This document shows positions 8,601 to 16,169 of a stretch of DNA of 29,021 nt, in pieces; position 1 is the first letter of the stretch, and every line of letters starts with the position of its first letter. The notes beneath the pieces are model-generated. The model worked only from the letters and a program-made list of their open reading frames with translations. It was not told the origin of the DNA and ran no database searches. Both the position numbers and the translations under genes were made by a program. Source of the DNA: an uncultured Clostridia bacterium (GTDB lineage: Bacteria; Bacillota; Clostridia; Christensenellales; UBA1242); assembly GCA_937874195.1 (NCBI GenBank), contig CALNBM010000016.1, forward strand, positions 1-29,021, written 5' to 3'.

Positions 8601-9324
8601 CCTAGATGAAAATAATCTTATCGCAAAAGTAACAGTAAAAAATAAAGCAGGCACAATTATTACAGCGCAACCAAATTATGAACAAGGCTATTATTGGTTC
8701 GAACTTAAAACTTATGATACAAACCAAGGCAAATATTCTGTTGAATACACAGCTGAGGATAGAGCACATAATCAAGCGGTGCAATTTGCTGATCACAAAA
8801 TTACTTTATATATTGGAAACTGTAATAATCCAAATGTTGTTTGGATGGACGGCAAAGAAGATGCAATTCCAACAAAAGTTAAGTTGGGCGAAGAATGGAT
8901 GCTTCCATTAGACAAAATGATTATTGTTGACCAAGATGCAGATAAATTAGGTGACACTCATGAAGCTTTAATGCAAAAATTTAAAACAAAATCCGGCACA
9001 GTGAAATTAACCGGGCCTAACGGAAAAGAAATAGTAAACAATTATGAAATAGAAACAGGTGTTTGGGGATGGGATTTTGACCAGGTTGGCGACTATAAAC
9101 TATCATTAACCGTTTATGACAACGCAAACAACACTTGGCAACAAACTTATATTATTAATGTTCCATCTGCGCAAGCCGATGAAGACAAAAATATTTCTAA
9201 CACAGTTGGCACAATACTAATAATTCTTTCTATTGCAGTGCTTTCGGGTGTGATTATCTATTTCTTATTCTCAAATAAAAGACTTTCAAGAGTTGAGCCA
9301 ACAAAAAAAGATAACAAGAAATAA
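5617..9324 (+). CDS. Large cell-surface protein, Ig-like modules, C-terminal membrane anchor
   Basis: A 1235-residue predicted extracellular protein. Residues 1-39 form a signal peptide (basic MVRNTKKIKFK, hydrophobic core, AYA before the cleavage site). The body is beta-rich with successive bacterial Ig-like modules, seen from recurring phrases: 'YTLEITKQ', 'GTYKISYHYKV', 'GNYWIYYQA', 'GLYEIVYQFEDGLGN', 'GDYRIEYKWG', 'GKYSVEYTAEDRAHN' and 'GDYKLSLTVYDNANN', each closing a module. DTIAPEIS near residue 947 opens one. The C terminus is one membrane helix (about 1197-1219, VGTILIILSIAVLSGVIIYF) and a short basic tail, so the protein is anchored as type I rather than by sortase; no LPXTG is visible. 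No catalytic domain was recognised. AAGGAGA lies 12 bases before the ATG. A clear terminator follows. Role in adhesion or surface coating is inferred only from architecture. Confidence 0.85.
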   Translation: MVRNTKKIKFKILTTIIMAFALLLSPVATLVNNMNIAYADDVVITDVDGDTIELIGFKSEVKFNNEYKLPIIKEGIEQLDYADFIAREGYSYKVFQNIPRKELANTNNNAEGKTLGIHENENNEWVFIALTTGTYTLEITKQVGGKIITAIQNKSYGNKKDNGLTIDVISQSYTVLLPENSKHVVPEKMPLLTDRIEVAIPRPTVLTNKGEKIAEADYANLEVRINNDIVTVENVGEGDENDYVYLYTPSSIGTYKISYHYKVSGKILGSGYQNIEVVPESSYKLEDLKLKVNFTGSIEERIKLGLEASLPPAYAVDQDGQKINAYIKITAEHITADNQRTDCTAQINQKDFTITPTLIGNYWIYYQAIHPLFNVSSDKFQPINNSDSQHRVEVYDEELPEILYVNDYEINAENKITSVGGVSVQGKTENEILELLGDKIASVPNLVIIPEGDTSLILEDIIPAIYAKDNFTTGYENFEFTRQVRVDTQPTKNLFVINGGVESEDETYENYESASFKFMAPTGTVETRKYTFIYTAKDKQYSISTTRNFTINVIREEDYKDYNTDPSLIFTVDEDELYADSVLTFAKPTVLDENVNYKDKNIDVDIVARIVGLNDIKYLTGLELEEMFNKTTNLYEIDFAKLKDEIGEIVSATVSVYARNDYYNQVINPGFDIYNVPTEESGLLPKMVKQEITVLATGDQDAPQFAFVDGGAGNSLGDALYLANTDEILNNYPDLTAPWNYLDNGYIQLDGVEKDIFFPRNIITLPTVSATDADKNIKHSLFIFNNGNRAYLLKDGNPTLDKFYDIANDEYTLTISGAKFEASVSGLYEIVYQFEDGLGNITTKTFGIRVGEPEEPAMVITNFPKTAELGKEFIYPKITLSNGVIIDSKTWTVALTSTPDGYLNFDESEKSFKPNVEGDYRIEYKWGSKSENETTYFILNVSDTIAPEISTVFENGYFETNQFKHTIEWENTLENPNPTLKVYLPMYTVTDENKNLDENNLIAKVTVKNKAGTIITAQPNYEQGYYWFELKTYDTNQGKYSVEYTAEDRAHNQAVQFADHKITLYIGNCNNPNVVWMDGKEDAIPTKVKLGEEWMLPLDKMIIVDQDADKLGDTHEALMQKFKTKSGTVKLTGPNGKEIVNNYEIETGVWGWDFDQVGDYKLSLTVYDNANNTWQQTYIINVPSAQADEDKNISNTVGTILIILSIAVLSGVIIYFLFSNKRLSRVEPTKKDNKK

Positions 9325-9340
9325 TAAAATTTAAAAATTC

Positions 9341-9375
9341 AAAAAACCTGCTAGAAAAATATGCAGGTTTTTTTT
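9341..9375 (+). terminator. Intrinsic terminator after the surface-protein gene
   Basis: AAAAAACCTGC (9341-9351) pairs over 11 bp with GCAGGTTTTTT (9363-9373) around an 11-base loop, ending in a T-run, 16 bases after the stop codon. Confidence 0.9.
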
Positions 9376-9849
9376 GTCGTTTGAAAAACCACTTTAAGCT
9401 GTGTGATAGTGAAAAACCTTTACAAATTATTAATCATGTAGATTGCCTTTGTGGTAAATCTACTAAACTTGCTGTTTGAAGATTATAGCTTATTCACACT
9501 TCCATTTTGATATTATAAAATAGTAAGTTATGAATATAATCCCTTTTGTAGTTTTTCACGTTTTTGATTTTTCGAAAAATTATTAAATTATGCTTACAAA
9601 CATTACGCAATATTATCTATTTGTATTTACAAGCGACTTTATTTTTTCAGATTTTTTTATTGTATAAGATGATTTTTTTTCACGAATTTGATTTTAATTT
9701 TGCATATTTATATTAATTTAAAAGTTATAAATATAATTTCTTTTGCAGTTTTTTATAGGCTTATATTTTAAACAAACTAAATTAAAGTCTAAATTTATTT
9801 TAGTGTAAATAATTTAAGCAAGAGTAAAATAATTTTAAGTAAATATAAT

Positions 9850-9878
9850 TTGAAGATAAGTTTATTTTATGCTAGAAT
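9850..9878 (+). promoter_or_regulatory. Promoter of the winged-helix/membrane gene pair
   Basis: TTGAAG (9850-9855), 17-base spacer, TAGAAT (9873-9878) preceded by TGC, i.e. an extended -10. Leader of about 25 bases before the ATG at 9911. Confidence 0.6.
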
Positions 9879-9910
9879 AGATTTAAGAAAAAATTATAAA
9901 GGTTTAAAAA

Positions 9911-10270
9911 ATGTTAGACAAATTAAATATGAATCTTATAAAGAATTTGAATAATTTATGCGAAGATAGTGCTGCTTATAAAATATTAGATATATCTCAA
10001 ATTTTAGATAAAATGGCAAAGTTTAAACTTGATTATACAATCCTTAATAACAATTTAACATACTTGCAAGAGCATGAATTTATCGATATAAAGTATTTAG
10101 ACGAAAATGAAGTATGCCTGGCCATGCTTCCTAAGGCAAGAGTGCATGCAGAAGAAATAAAAGCAAGCAATAAAGAGAAGAATAAGTTTTATAAACTTGC
10201 TATTTGGTCGAGTGTGGGTTCTTTTTTAGCGGCAATACTGGGTGGATTTTTAGCTAGTGTTTTGTTTTAG
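9911..10270 (+). CDS. Small winged-helix-like protein with C-terminal membrane helix (A)
   Basis: 119 residues, no named family recognised. Residues 1-80 look like a compact helical domain ending in a hairpin (SQILDKMAKFKLDYTILNNN, then LQEHEFIDIKYLDENEVCLAMLPKARVHAEE), the pattern of a winged-helix fold with 'recognition helix, wing, final helix'. A charged linker (KASNKEKNK) leads to one membrane helix (about 94-119, FYKLAIWSSVGSFLAAILGG) at the extreme C terminus, so the domain should face the cytoplasm as a tail-anchored protein. It is followed 20 bases later by a gene of the same architecture, presumably co-transcribed. Ribosome binding site AAAGG 8 bases before the ATG. DNA binding is an inference; the domain could equally bind protein. 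Confidence 0.8.
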   Translation: MLDKLNMNLIKNLNNLCEDSAAYKILDISQILDKMAKFKLDYTILNNNLTYLQEHEFIDIKYLDENEVCLAMLPKARVHAEEIKASNKEKNKFYKLAIWSSVGSFLAAILGGFLASVLF

Positions 10271-10290
10271 TTTTTTTTAAAGGTATGAAA

Positions 10291-10650
10291 ATGTTATCAA
10301 AAAATGAAAAAATCATTATGAAATATGTTTATAGTCAATGTGAAGGAAAAGGCACATGCCTTCTTTCTAGTATGGAAATATCTAACGGTGTTAGTCATCA
10401 AACATATATTAGTAGTTATGAAATTGAAGAAATATTAAAAAATCTAGAAATGGAGTCGTTAATATCTGTTGTAAACTCAGATAAAAATGGACGAGCTGTT
10501 TTTTGCATTACTTTAAATCCCAAAGGTCAAGCTTTTGAAAGAGATTTAGAAAATCAAAGAAAAGCACTCATTAGACGAGTTTTAATAACTGTTGCGTTTG
10601 CGTGTTTATCCTTTGCGGTAACTTTAATATTAAGGCACATTTTCTTTTAA
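10291..10650 (+). CDS. Small winged-helix-like protein with C-terminal membrane helix (B)
   Basis: 119 residues from the ATG at 10291. An earlier in-frame ATG at 10285 sits only one base from the AAAGG ribosome binding site (10279-10283), so the later start is better. The opening MLSKNEKIIMKYVY and the phrases 'ISSYEIEEILKNLEMESLISVVNSDKNGRAVFCITLNPKGQAFERD' suit a winged helix: helix, helix, then a beta-hairpin 'wing'. This resembles, from memory, conserved hypothetical proteins of uncultured Clostridia. The tail is RKALIRRVLITVAFACLSF plus more hydrophobic residues, one membrane helix ending RHIFF. It shares size, layout and operon position with the preceding gene but little identity. Transcription probably ends in the hairpin array that follows. 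Confidence 0.8.
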   Translation: MLSKNEKIIMKYVYSQCEGKGTCLLSSMEISNGVSHQTYISSYEIEEILKNLEMESLISVVNSDKNGRAVFCITLNPKGQAFERDLENQRKALIRRVLITVAFACLSFAVTLILRHIFF

Positions 10651-10681
10651 TTTGTAAGTATAAAAATTTATAAAATAAACT

Positions 10682-10702
10682 AAGCATTTACAATGCTTTT
10701 TT
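10682..10702 (+). terminator. Tandem terminator hairpin 1
   Basis: AAGCATT (10682-10688) pairs with AATGCTT (10692-10698), then T's to 10702. It lies 31 bases after the stop of the second winged-helix gene. Confidence 0.65.
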
Positions 10703-10731
10703 ATTTTAAGTTTAAGTATAAAAGTTTTAAT

Positions 10732-10752
10732 AAGTATTTATAATGCTTTTTT
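10732..10752 (+). terminator. Tandem terminator hairpin 2
   Basis: AAGTATT (10732-10738) with AATGCTT (10742-10748), then T's. The C-to-T change relative to hairpin 1 leaves a U-G pair in RNA, so the stem still forms but is weaker. Confidence 0.5.
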
Positions 10753-10786
10753 ATTTTAAGTTTAAGTATAAAAGTTTTAATAAACC

Positions 10787-10809
10787 AAGCATTTATAATG
10801 CTTTTTTTT
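10787..10809 (+). terminator. Tandem terminator hairpin 3
   Basis: AAGCATT (10787-10793), TAT loop, AATGCTT (10797-10803), with the longest T-run of the three (to 10809). Confidence 0.65.
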
Positions 10810-11093
10810 CAAGTTTATGAAATATCTTAAATTAAATTTTAAAATTTAAGGATAAATTGTTTAAATTTTCAAACTATAAGTTTTTTTTTCACAGTTTAAT
10901 CACGCGCCGTTTTAGTTGTGTGAGTGATACTTTATTGCCATGTATTATAAAATAATATACAAAGATGCAAGTTAAAATAAATCGCACGGCATTTTTGATA
11001 AGGACAATGTATAAAAAACGGGTTTGCTTTTATTAAATGCAGTAATACTTTTTTTTGTAATAAATTAAATTAATCTTAATTTACTTAAAACGG

Positions 11094-11209
11094 CTTGTAT
11101 ATGCTTTTTCCATAATTTATTTAAAAGGGTTTAAAGTTTAGTTTGTATAAGCTTTTCCCATAATTTTAAAAGGGTTTACAGTTTAGTTTGTATATTTTTT
11201 TTCCAATTA
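11094..11209 (+). repeat. Degenerate tandem repeat, period about 47 bp
   Basis: Copy 1 at 11094-11141 and copy 2 at 11142-11186 share the phrases TTGTATA, GCTTTT, CCATAATTT, TTTAAAAGGGTTTA and AGTTTAG in order. A truncated third copy (TTTGTATA...CCAATTA) runs to 11209. It lies about 115 bases upstream of the pgcA promoter. Confidence 0.75.
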
Positions 11210-11322
11210 CCGGCATTGCACCATGAAAATTGAGATTTTTTATGTTTTTTCGTTTCATTTTTTTATTTACATAACTAATTTTCTTATGTCTAAAAATATT
11301 TTTTTATTGAAATAAAATTTGA

Positions 11323-11328
11323 TATAAT
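11323..11328 (+). promoter_or_regulatory. Extended -10 promoter of pgcA
   Basis: Perfect TATAAT preceded by TGA (TGN extended -10). The -35 position holds only T's. Predicted start of transcription about 20 bases before the start codon. Confidence 0.6.
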
Positions 11329-11354
11329 ACTATAAATAAACATAGGAGAAAAAA

Positions 11355-13022
11355 ATGGATGCGAATAAATATTTAGAGTTATGGAAAAAACATGTTACCG
11401 ATGTTGCGCTACTAGAAGAAATAACTGGAATTACCGACACAAACGAAATTGCAAATCGTTTTAGTGGATATTTGCAGTTTGGAACAGCTGGGCTAAGAGG
11501 AATCTTAGGTGCGGGCACAAGATATATTAATAAATACACTATTTTAAAAGCAACACTTGGAATTATTAATTATCTTAAAGAAAATTTTAAAGATGCCAGC
11601 GTTTGTATAGCGTATGACAATAGAAAGTATTCTCAAAAATTTGCTACTTTAAGCGCGAATCTGTTTGACAATAACGGTATTAAAACTTATCTTTTTAATG
11701 AACTTACGCCTACTCCGGTTTTGTCGTTTGCAGTTCGAAAGTTTAAAACGACCCTTGGAATCAATATAACAAGTTCTCACAATCCAAAAGAATATAACGG
11801 CTATAAGGTTGTGAATAGTGATGGATGTCAAATATCAACTGAACAGGCAGAATTAATAACAAAGTATATAATGAAAGCAAACGAATTTGATATAAACTTT
11901 GATAGTTTAGAAAAGAAAAGCCACGAAAACATAACAAAACTTGACAATGCTATCACAGACGATTTTATCGAAATTAGTAAAGCATCCCTAAACAATTATA
12001 CTAGCAAAAATAATCTTAAAATTATTTTCACACCACTCCATGGTACAGGCTTCTATGCTATTCCAAAGATTCTTAAAGATATGAAGTTTGAGTTTTCCTA
12101 CCCAGTCCAACAATCCAAACCAGATGAAAATTTCACCACTTGCAAAAATCCCAATCCCGAACTGGTGGAAGCATTTAGCGAAAGCTTAATAATGAAGGAA
12201 AGCAAAAATGCAGACATTATAATTGCCTCCGACCCCGATGCTGATAGGCTAGGAGTAATGGTAAAACATAACGGCGAATTTATTAGGCTAACTGGTGATG
12301 AGCTGGGATTAATTTTTCTTAATCATGCTATAAACGAAAAGAAACAAAATAGACTTTTAAGCGAAAACAGTTTTGTGATTACCACTGTTGTTAGTAGTAT
12401 GCTATCCACTAAAATTTGCGAGAAAAACAATATTTGTTGTTTTAGAGAGTTAACAGGCTTTAAAAATTTAGGCGAGAGAATGGAATTAGAAATTAAAAAA
12501 AATAATCCACAAGATTTTATTATTGCTTATGAAGAAAGTTGTGGTTATTTATTAACAACTCATCATAGAGATAAAGATGCAATCACTGCTGCGGCATACA
12601 TTGCAATTATAGCAGACCAAATAAAGAGCAAAAATAAAACGCTAATAGATTATGTTGAAGATATTTTTAAACAATATGGTTATATTTTAAATAACAATGT
12701 GTCGATAAATTACATAGGAATTGAAGGTGCTAATGCAATTATTAAGGTTATTGAAGGATTAAGAGAACAAGAAATCAATTATATTGGCGATTTTAAAGTG
12801 GAAGAAAAAATTGATTACTTATTAGATAACACCGGGCTTGAGCCTTCTAATTTCTTAGAATTTAAACTTGATAAAGGTTGCAATGTTATAATTCGACCAA
12901 GCGGAACAGAACCTAAATTAAAATTATATTATTCAAGTTATAATCCAGATAAAGAAAAATGTAAAACAAATATGAATTTATTAGTTTACAGTGTGGAAGA
13001 AATGTTAAAATCACTAAGATAG
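11355..13022 (+). CDS. pgcA: Phosphoglucomutase/phosphomannomutase (alpha-D-phosphohexomutase)
   Basis: Interconverts hexose-1- and hexose-6-phosphates, supplying glucose-1-phosphate for UDP-glucose and envelope glycans. All four family signatures occur in order: the active-site loop TSSHNPKEYNGYK with the phosphoserine S141; the Mg2+ loop DPDADR (293-298); the sugar-binding loop YEESCG (392-397, normally GEESxG); and the phosphate-binding loop RPSGTEPK (514-521). At 555 residues it is of the PgcA size class of Firmicutes. The N-terminal FGTAGLRG is also typical. AGGAG lies 6 bases before the ATG. It is monocistronic and converges with the ATPase gene over a shared terminator. Glucose versus mannose preference cannot be decided from sequence. 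Confidence 0.95.
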   Translation: MDANKYLELWKKHVTDVALLEEITGITDTNEIANRFSGYLQFGTAGLRGILGAGTRYINKYTILKATLGIINYLKENFKDASVCIAYDNRKYSQKFATLSANLFDNNGIKTYLFNELTPTPVLSFAVRKFKTTLGINITSSHNPKEYNGYKVVNSDGCQISTEQAELITKYIMKANEFDINFDSLEKKSHENITKLDNAITDDFIEISKASLNNYTSKNNLKIIFTPLHGTGFYAIPKILKDMKFEFSYPVQQSKPDENFTTCKNPNPELVEAFSESLIMKESKNADIIIASDPDADRLGVMVKHNGEFIRLTGDELGLIFLNHAINEKKQNRLLSENSFVITTVVSSMLSTKICEKNNICCFRELTGFKNLGERMELEIKKNNPQDFIIAYEESCGYLLTTHHRDKDAITAAAYIAIIADQIKSKNKTLIDYVEDIFKQYGYILNNNVSINYIGIEGANAIIKVIEGLREQEINYIGDFKVEEKIDYLLDNTGLEPSNFLEFKLDKGCNVIIRPSGTEPKLKLYYSSYNPDKEKCKTNMNLLVYSVEEMLKSLR

Positions 13023-13496
13023 TTTTTGATATTAAGGAATAATACACACATTGTAAAAATTTGTGAATGAACCGATGCTTCCATATAATTTTTTTTATAT
13101 CTTAAATAGAAAGAATAAATTAAAATGATGCTTGGCGAAAAATATACACGCATACTATACTTACATTTTTTTTAACATTCTTTATTAAACATGCGCGATG
13201 CGAAGTAAAAATTAAAAATATTTTAAGAAGATGACGGGGGACAGTTAAAAACAGGAAGAGTTTTAAATTCTTCCTGTTTTTAAGTGGTTTATAAATTTAT
13301 TTAATTTTTTAACGAGTATTGATATGTTTTAATTCTAAAAATAGGTGTTACGATTTTATACAAAGTAATGTAAAAACACATTAAAAACTAATAAGTGAAC
13401 ATATTTATAAAGGTGAAAAAGTTCTGTTAGCTTAGTCCAATATAGAGATAAGAGATATAAAGTGATTTTTATTTTATCCACCTTATAGGGTTACGC
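13023..13496. other. Convergent intergenic region
   Basis: Between pgcA and the ATPase gene. Apart from the bidirectional terminator (13247-13281) I see no gene, promoter or repeat. A short GC patch (ATGACGGGGGACAG, 13231-13244) just before the hairpin is unexplained. Confidence 0.4.
13247..13281. terminator. Bidirectional terminator between pgcA and the ATPase gene
   Basis: AAAAACAGGAAGA (13247-13259) is perfectly complementary to TCTTCCTGTTTTT (13269-13281) around a 9-base loop. The outer A/T flanks give a U-tract on either transcript, so it can end both convergent genes. Confidence 0.85.
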
Positions 13497-16169
13497 CTAA
13501 AAATGTGTTTTTTTTCTTTTCTTTCTAATCAAAATTTTTCGTGTAATATCCACAGGAATTATTGTGGTAGCAAGCATTATTGTGAGCATTAAATGGTTTA
13601 ATGTTAGCGTGGTTGTTCTAAAAGCGTCCCCACCAAACATAATTAAAACAATTTGAATCACACAAACCAAAAGCATAGTAACAACAAATAGTGGGTTAGT
13701 ATGTAGTCCGGATAAAATGTTGATTCTTTCCGTGCGTGTGTTAAAACTATTAAATACCCCTGTTAAAATAAAGGTTGTGAAAAATGCTGTCATGAAATAA
13801 TTTGTGCCGTCTTGAAAACGAAAAATATCATGAAAGATGGGTAGTTTTAAAAATAGCAAACTAATAAGTGTTATATATCCGCCTGTAACAGCAATTTGCT
13901 TATACATTTTCGGCGAAATGATTTCTTCGTCACGGGATTTTGGAGGTTCTAACATATATTCTTTTAGCGGTGGTTCACTTGCAAAAGCAATTCCTGCAAG
14001 TGCATCAATTATCATGTTTACCCATAACATTTGCATAACAGTTAGCGGAACATCCACATTCAAAAAAGGACAAATAATAACTAACGCAACCGCAGTAAAG
14101 TTTATTGCTAATCTAAAAACTAAATATTTTCTTATGCTTTTAAAAATAGTTCTACCATACAGCATGGCTTGAACAATGGAAGAAATATTGTTGTCGAGAA
14201 TTACAATTCCACTTGCCTCTTTCGCTACTTCGGTTCCTGTTCCCATAGCGATACCCACATCGGCGTTTTTAAGGGCAGGTGCATCGTTTATCCCGTCTCC
14301 TGTCATGCCAACAACCATGCCCATTTCTTGCGCCAATTTTACTAATCTGCTTTTGTCGGTGGGCATGGCTCGAGCTACCACTCGTAATGATAATAAAATA
14401 TGTTTGATTTCTTCATCACTAAGTCGTGCTAATTGTTCACTTGTATAAATTCCTTCCTGTGTGTCATTTTTTATTAATCCAACTTCTTTTGCGATTGCAA
14501 GTGCTGTTTCTCTGTTGTCGCCTGTGAGCATTACTGTTTGAATACCTGCATTTGTAATTTGTTCAATGGCAGATGCGGATTCTTTTCGTATCTCATCTTT
14601 AATTCCTAATAGTCCAATAAGTGTTAGTGATTGTGAAGGATTATTAATATCGATTTCATTATCACCTTCCGCAAGCGCTAGCATTCTAAGAGCATTTTTC
14701 CCCATTGTGGTTATTTTTGCGTTTATACTATGAATATCAAGCAGTTGTGTTTCACCGTTTTCATTAAGATAGTACTTACACTTTTTAAGCACAATTTCCG
14801 GTGCACCCTTTATTAGATGTTTTTCCTTTCCTTTCCATTTTATTTCGGACAATGAATATTTATCCTTAGAATTGAAGGGGATATGATTTATTAGTTCCGC
14901 ACCTAACATTTCTTTTGTGTTTTTCATAGCAAACTCTAAAAGTGCTCTATCTGTGCTGTTTCCTCCAGCCACTCTTTGCCTGCCGTCATCTATAATGTGG
15001 GAATCGTTATTGTAAACGCATGCAGTAAGCAGACGGATTTTTAATTCATTATCTTTCAAACCATCTTTTATATAATAGGTTTTTTCTCCGCTAACAAAAG
15101 TGGACACTTGCAATTTACCAATTGTCAGCGTGCCTGTTTTATCAGTGAATAATATATTTAAACTGCCTGCGGTTTCAATGCCTACTAACTTTCTAACTAA
15201 AACATTCTTTTTAAGCATTTTGCGCATGTTTGCGGAAAGGACAACAGTAATCATCATAGGCAATCCTTCCGGAACCGACATAACAAGCACAGAAATTGCC
15301 AAAATTAATGAGTTCATAATTGTTTCCATGATAAAAGCAGTGTTAGAAAAGCGTTCAGCCATTATACTCATATTAAAATTACTATCAATAACAAAACATC
15401 TAAAAAGTGTGCTTATTAATATAATTATTGCAGTAATATAGCCAAACTTACTAATTTTATTTGCGAGAATAGTTAATCTTTCTTTAAGCGGACTTTTTTT
15501 ACTTTCTATTTGAATTTCTGCGGCTAGTTGCCCGTAAAAAGTGTTGTCGCCAACTTTTTTTACTTCCATAACTCCATCGCCACCAAATATAACACTACCA
15601 TTAAACAATGACAGTGGACAGTTTAAATGATTTTTAGGTAAGATTCCAGTTGTATAAAATTTTCTTGCTTCTTTTGCTTCGCCGTTTAAAGCAGATTGGT
15701 CAACGGTAAGTTCGCCCCAAATAAGATGCCCGTCCGCAGGTATTTTTTCGCCTGCTTGAAGTAAAACAATATCGCCCACTACCAACTCTTTTGCAGGAAG
15801 AATAATAAGTTTATTATTTCTTTTAACACGAGCAGTTAGTTCTTGCGATTCCGCTTGTAGTTTTTCAAATGCCGCCTCACTGCCGTACTCGGATATAGTG
15901 GAAACAAATGTTGCAATAAACACCGCTATTGCAATACCCATGGATTCCAGCCAACTTGAATGCCGAAAAAGAAGCAATATATTTATTGCAAGTGCTATTA
16001 AGAGAATCCTAATAATTGGGTCGCCAAAACTAGCAAGGTATTTTTGTAAAAAGCCTTTTTTTTTCTTTTGGGTTATTATATTTTTGCCATACTTTTTGCG
16101 GGACTTTTCTGCTTCGGCAGTTGATAACCCATTGAAAAATAGGGGCAAGTTTAAAATTTTTGAATACAT
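13497..16169 (-). CDS. P-type calcium/cation-transporting ATPase, PMCA type
   Basis: An 890-residue P2-type ATPase, probably exporting Ca2+ at the cytoplasmic membrane. In order: N-terminal cation-ATPase domain with NGLSTAEAEKSRKKYG; membrane helices M1-M2 (about 52-92); A-domain loop LNGEAKE (161-167); M3-M4 with PEGLP (300-304); phosphorylation motif DKTGTLT (D343); nucleotide-domain KGAPE (454-458); MLTGDN (547-552); hinge TGDGINDAP (623-631); then about six more helices, including NMIIDALAGIAFASEPP of M6, a PMCA-type signature. The A-domain motif is NGEA rather than TGES; the catalytic Glu is kept. It is a single minus-strand gene, with AAAAGGA 11 bases before the start. Ca2+ is the likely substrate from family membership, but Mn2+ or another cation is not excluded. 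Confidence 0.93.
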   Translation of the reverse strand: MYSKILNLPLFFNGLSTAEAEKSRKKYGKNIITQKKKKGFLQKYLASFGDPIIRILLIALAINILLLFRHSSWLESMGIAIAVFIATFVSTISEYGSEAAFEKLQAESQELTARVKRNNKLIILPAKELVVGDIVLLQAGEKIPADGHLIWGELTVDQSALNGEAKEARKFYTTGILPKNHLNCPLSLFNGSVIFGGDGVMEVKKVGDNTFYGQLAAEIQIESKKSPLKERLTILANKISKFGYITAIIILISTLFRCFVIDSNFNMSIMAERFSNTAFIMETIMNSLILAISVLVMSVPEGLPMMITVVLSANMRKMLKKNVLVRKLVGIETAGSLNILFTDKTGTLTIGKLQVSTFVSGEKTYYIKDGLKDNELKIRLLTACVYNNDSHIIDDGRQRVAGGNSTDRALLEFAMKNTKEMLGAELINHIPFNSKDKYSLSEIKWKGKEKHLIKGAPEIVLKKCKYYLNENGETQLLDIHSINAKITTMGKNALRMLALAEGDNEIDINNPSQSLTLIGLLGIKDEIRKESASAIEQITNAGIQTVMLTGDNRETALAIAKEVGLIKNDTQEGIYTSEQLARLSDEEIKHILLSLRVVARAMPTDKSRLVKLAQEMGMVVGMTGDGINDAPALKNADVGIAMGTGTEVAKEASGIVILDNNISSIVQAMLYGRTIFKSIRKYLVFRLAINFTAVALVIICPFLNVDVPLTVMQMLWVNMIIDALAGIAFASEPPLKEYMLEPPKSRDEEIISPKMYKQIAVTGGYITLISLLFLKLPIFHDIFRFQDGTNYFMTAFFTTFILTGVFNSFNTRTERINILSGLHTNPLFVVTMLLVCVIQIVLIMFGGDAFRTTTLTLNHLMLTIMLATTIIPVDITRKILIRKKRKKTHF

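Larger units (their letters stand above)
9325..9910. other. Spacer with terminator, degenerate repeats and promoter
   Basis: Terminator at 9341-9375, then about 450 AT-rich bases without a gene. A 35-base stretch at 9521-9556 recurs imperfectly at 9720-9755 (GTTATGAATATAAT... versus GTTATAAATATAAT..., each followed by CTTTTG[TC]AGTTTTT). A second phrase, TTCACG..TTTGATTTT, recurs near 9554 and 9679. Promoter at 9850-9878. Confidence 0.45.
10651..10809 (+). repeat. 50-bp tandem repeat carrying three terminator-like hairpins
   Basis: Units at 10681-10730 and 10731-10780 are 50 bp each and differ only at two C/T positions. A partial third unit follows at 10781-10809, and a degenerate partial unit precedes at about 10655-10680. 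Each unit begins with a hairpin of the form AAGCATT-TAC-AATGCTT followed by a T-run, so the array presents three successive terminator-like structures. Confidence 0.85.
10810..11354. other. Spacer with repeats, inverted repeats and pgcA promoter
   Basis: Holds an AT-only inverted repeat CTTAAATT/AATTTAAG (10826-10833, 10843-10850). GCCGTTTTA at 10906-10914 is exactly complementary to TAAAACGGC at 11086-11094. A tandem repeat of about 47 bp lies at 11094-11209. A GC-richer patch near 10899-10935 stands out and could belong to an untranslated RNA, but I recognise no known RNA family. Confidence 0.4.

Noticed and set aside
10651..11209. Possible CRISPR array from direct repeats
   Set aside because: The repeat units are contiguous, without unique spacers, few in number and hairpin/T-run in character; no cas gene is near.
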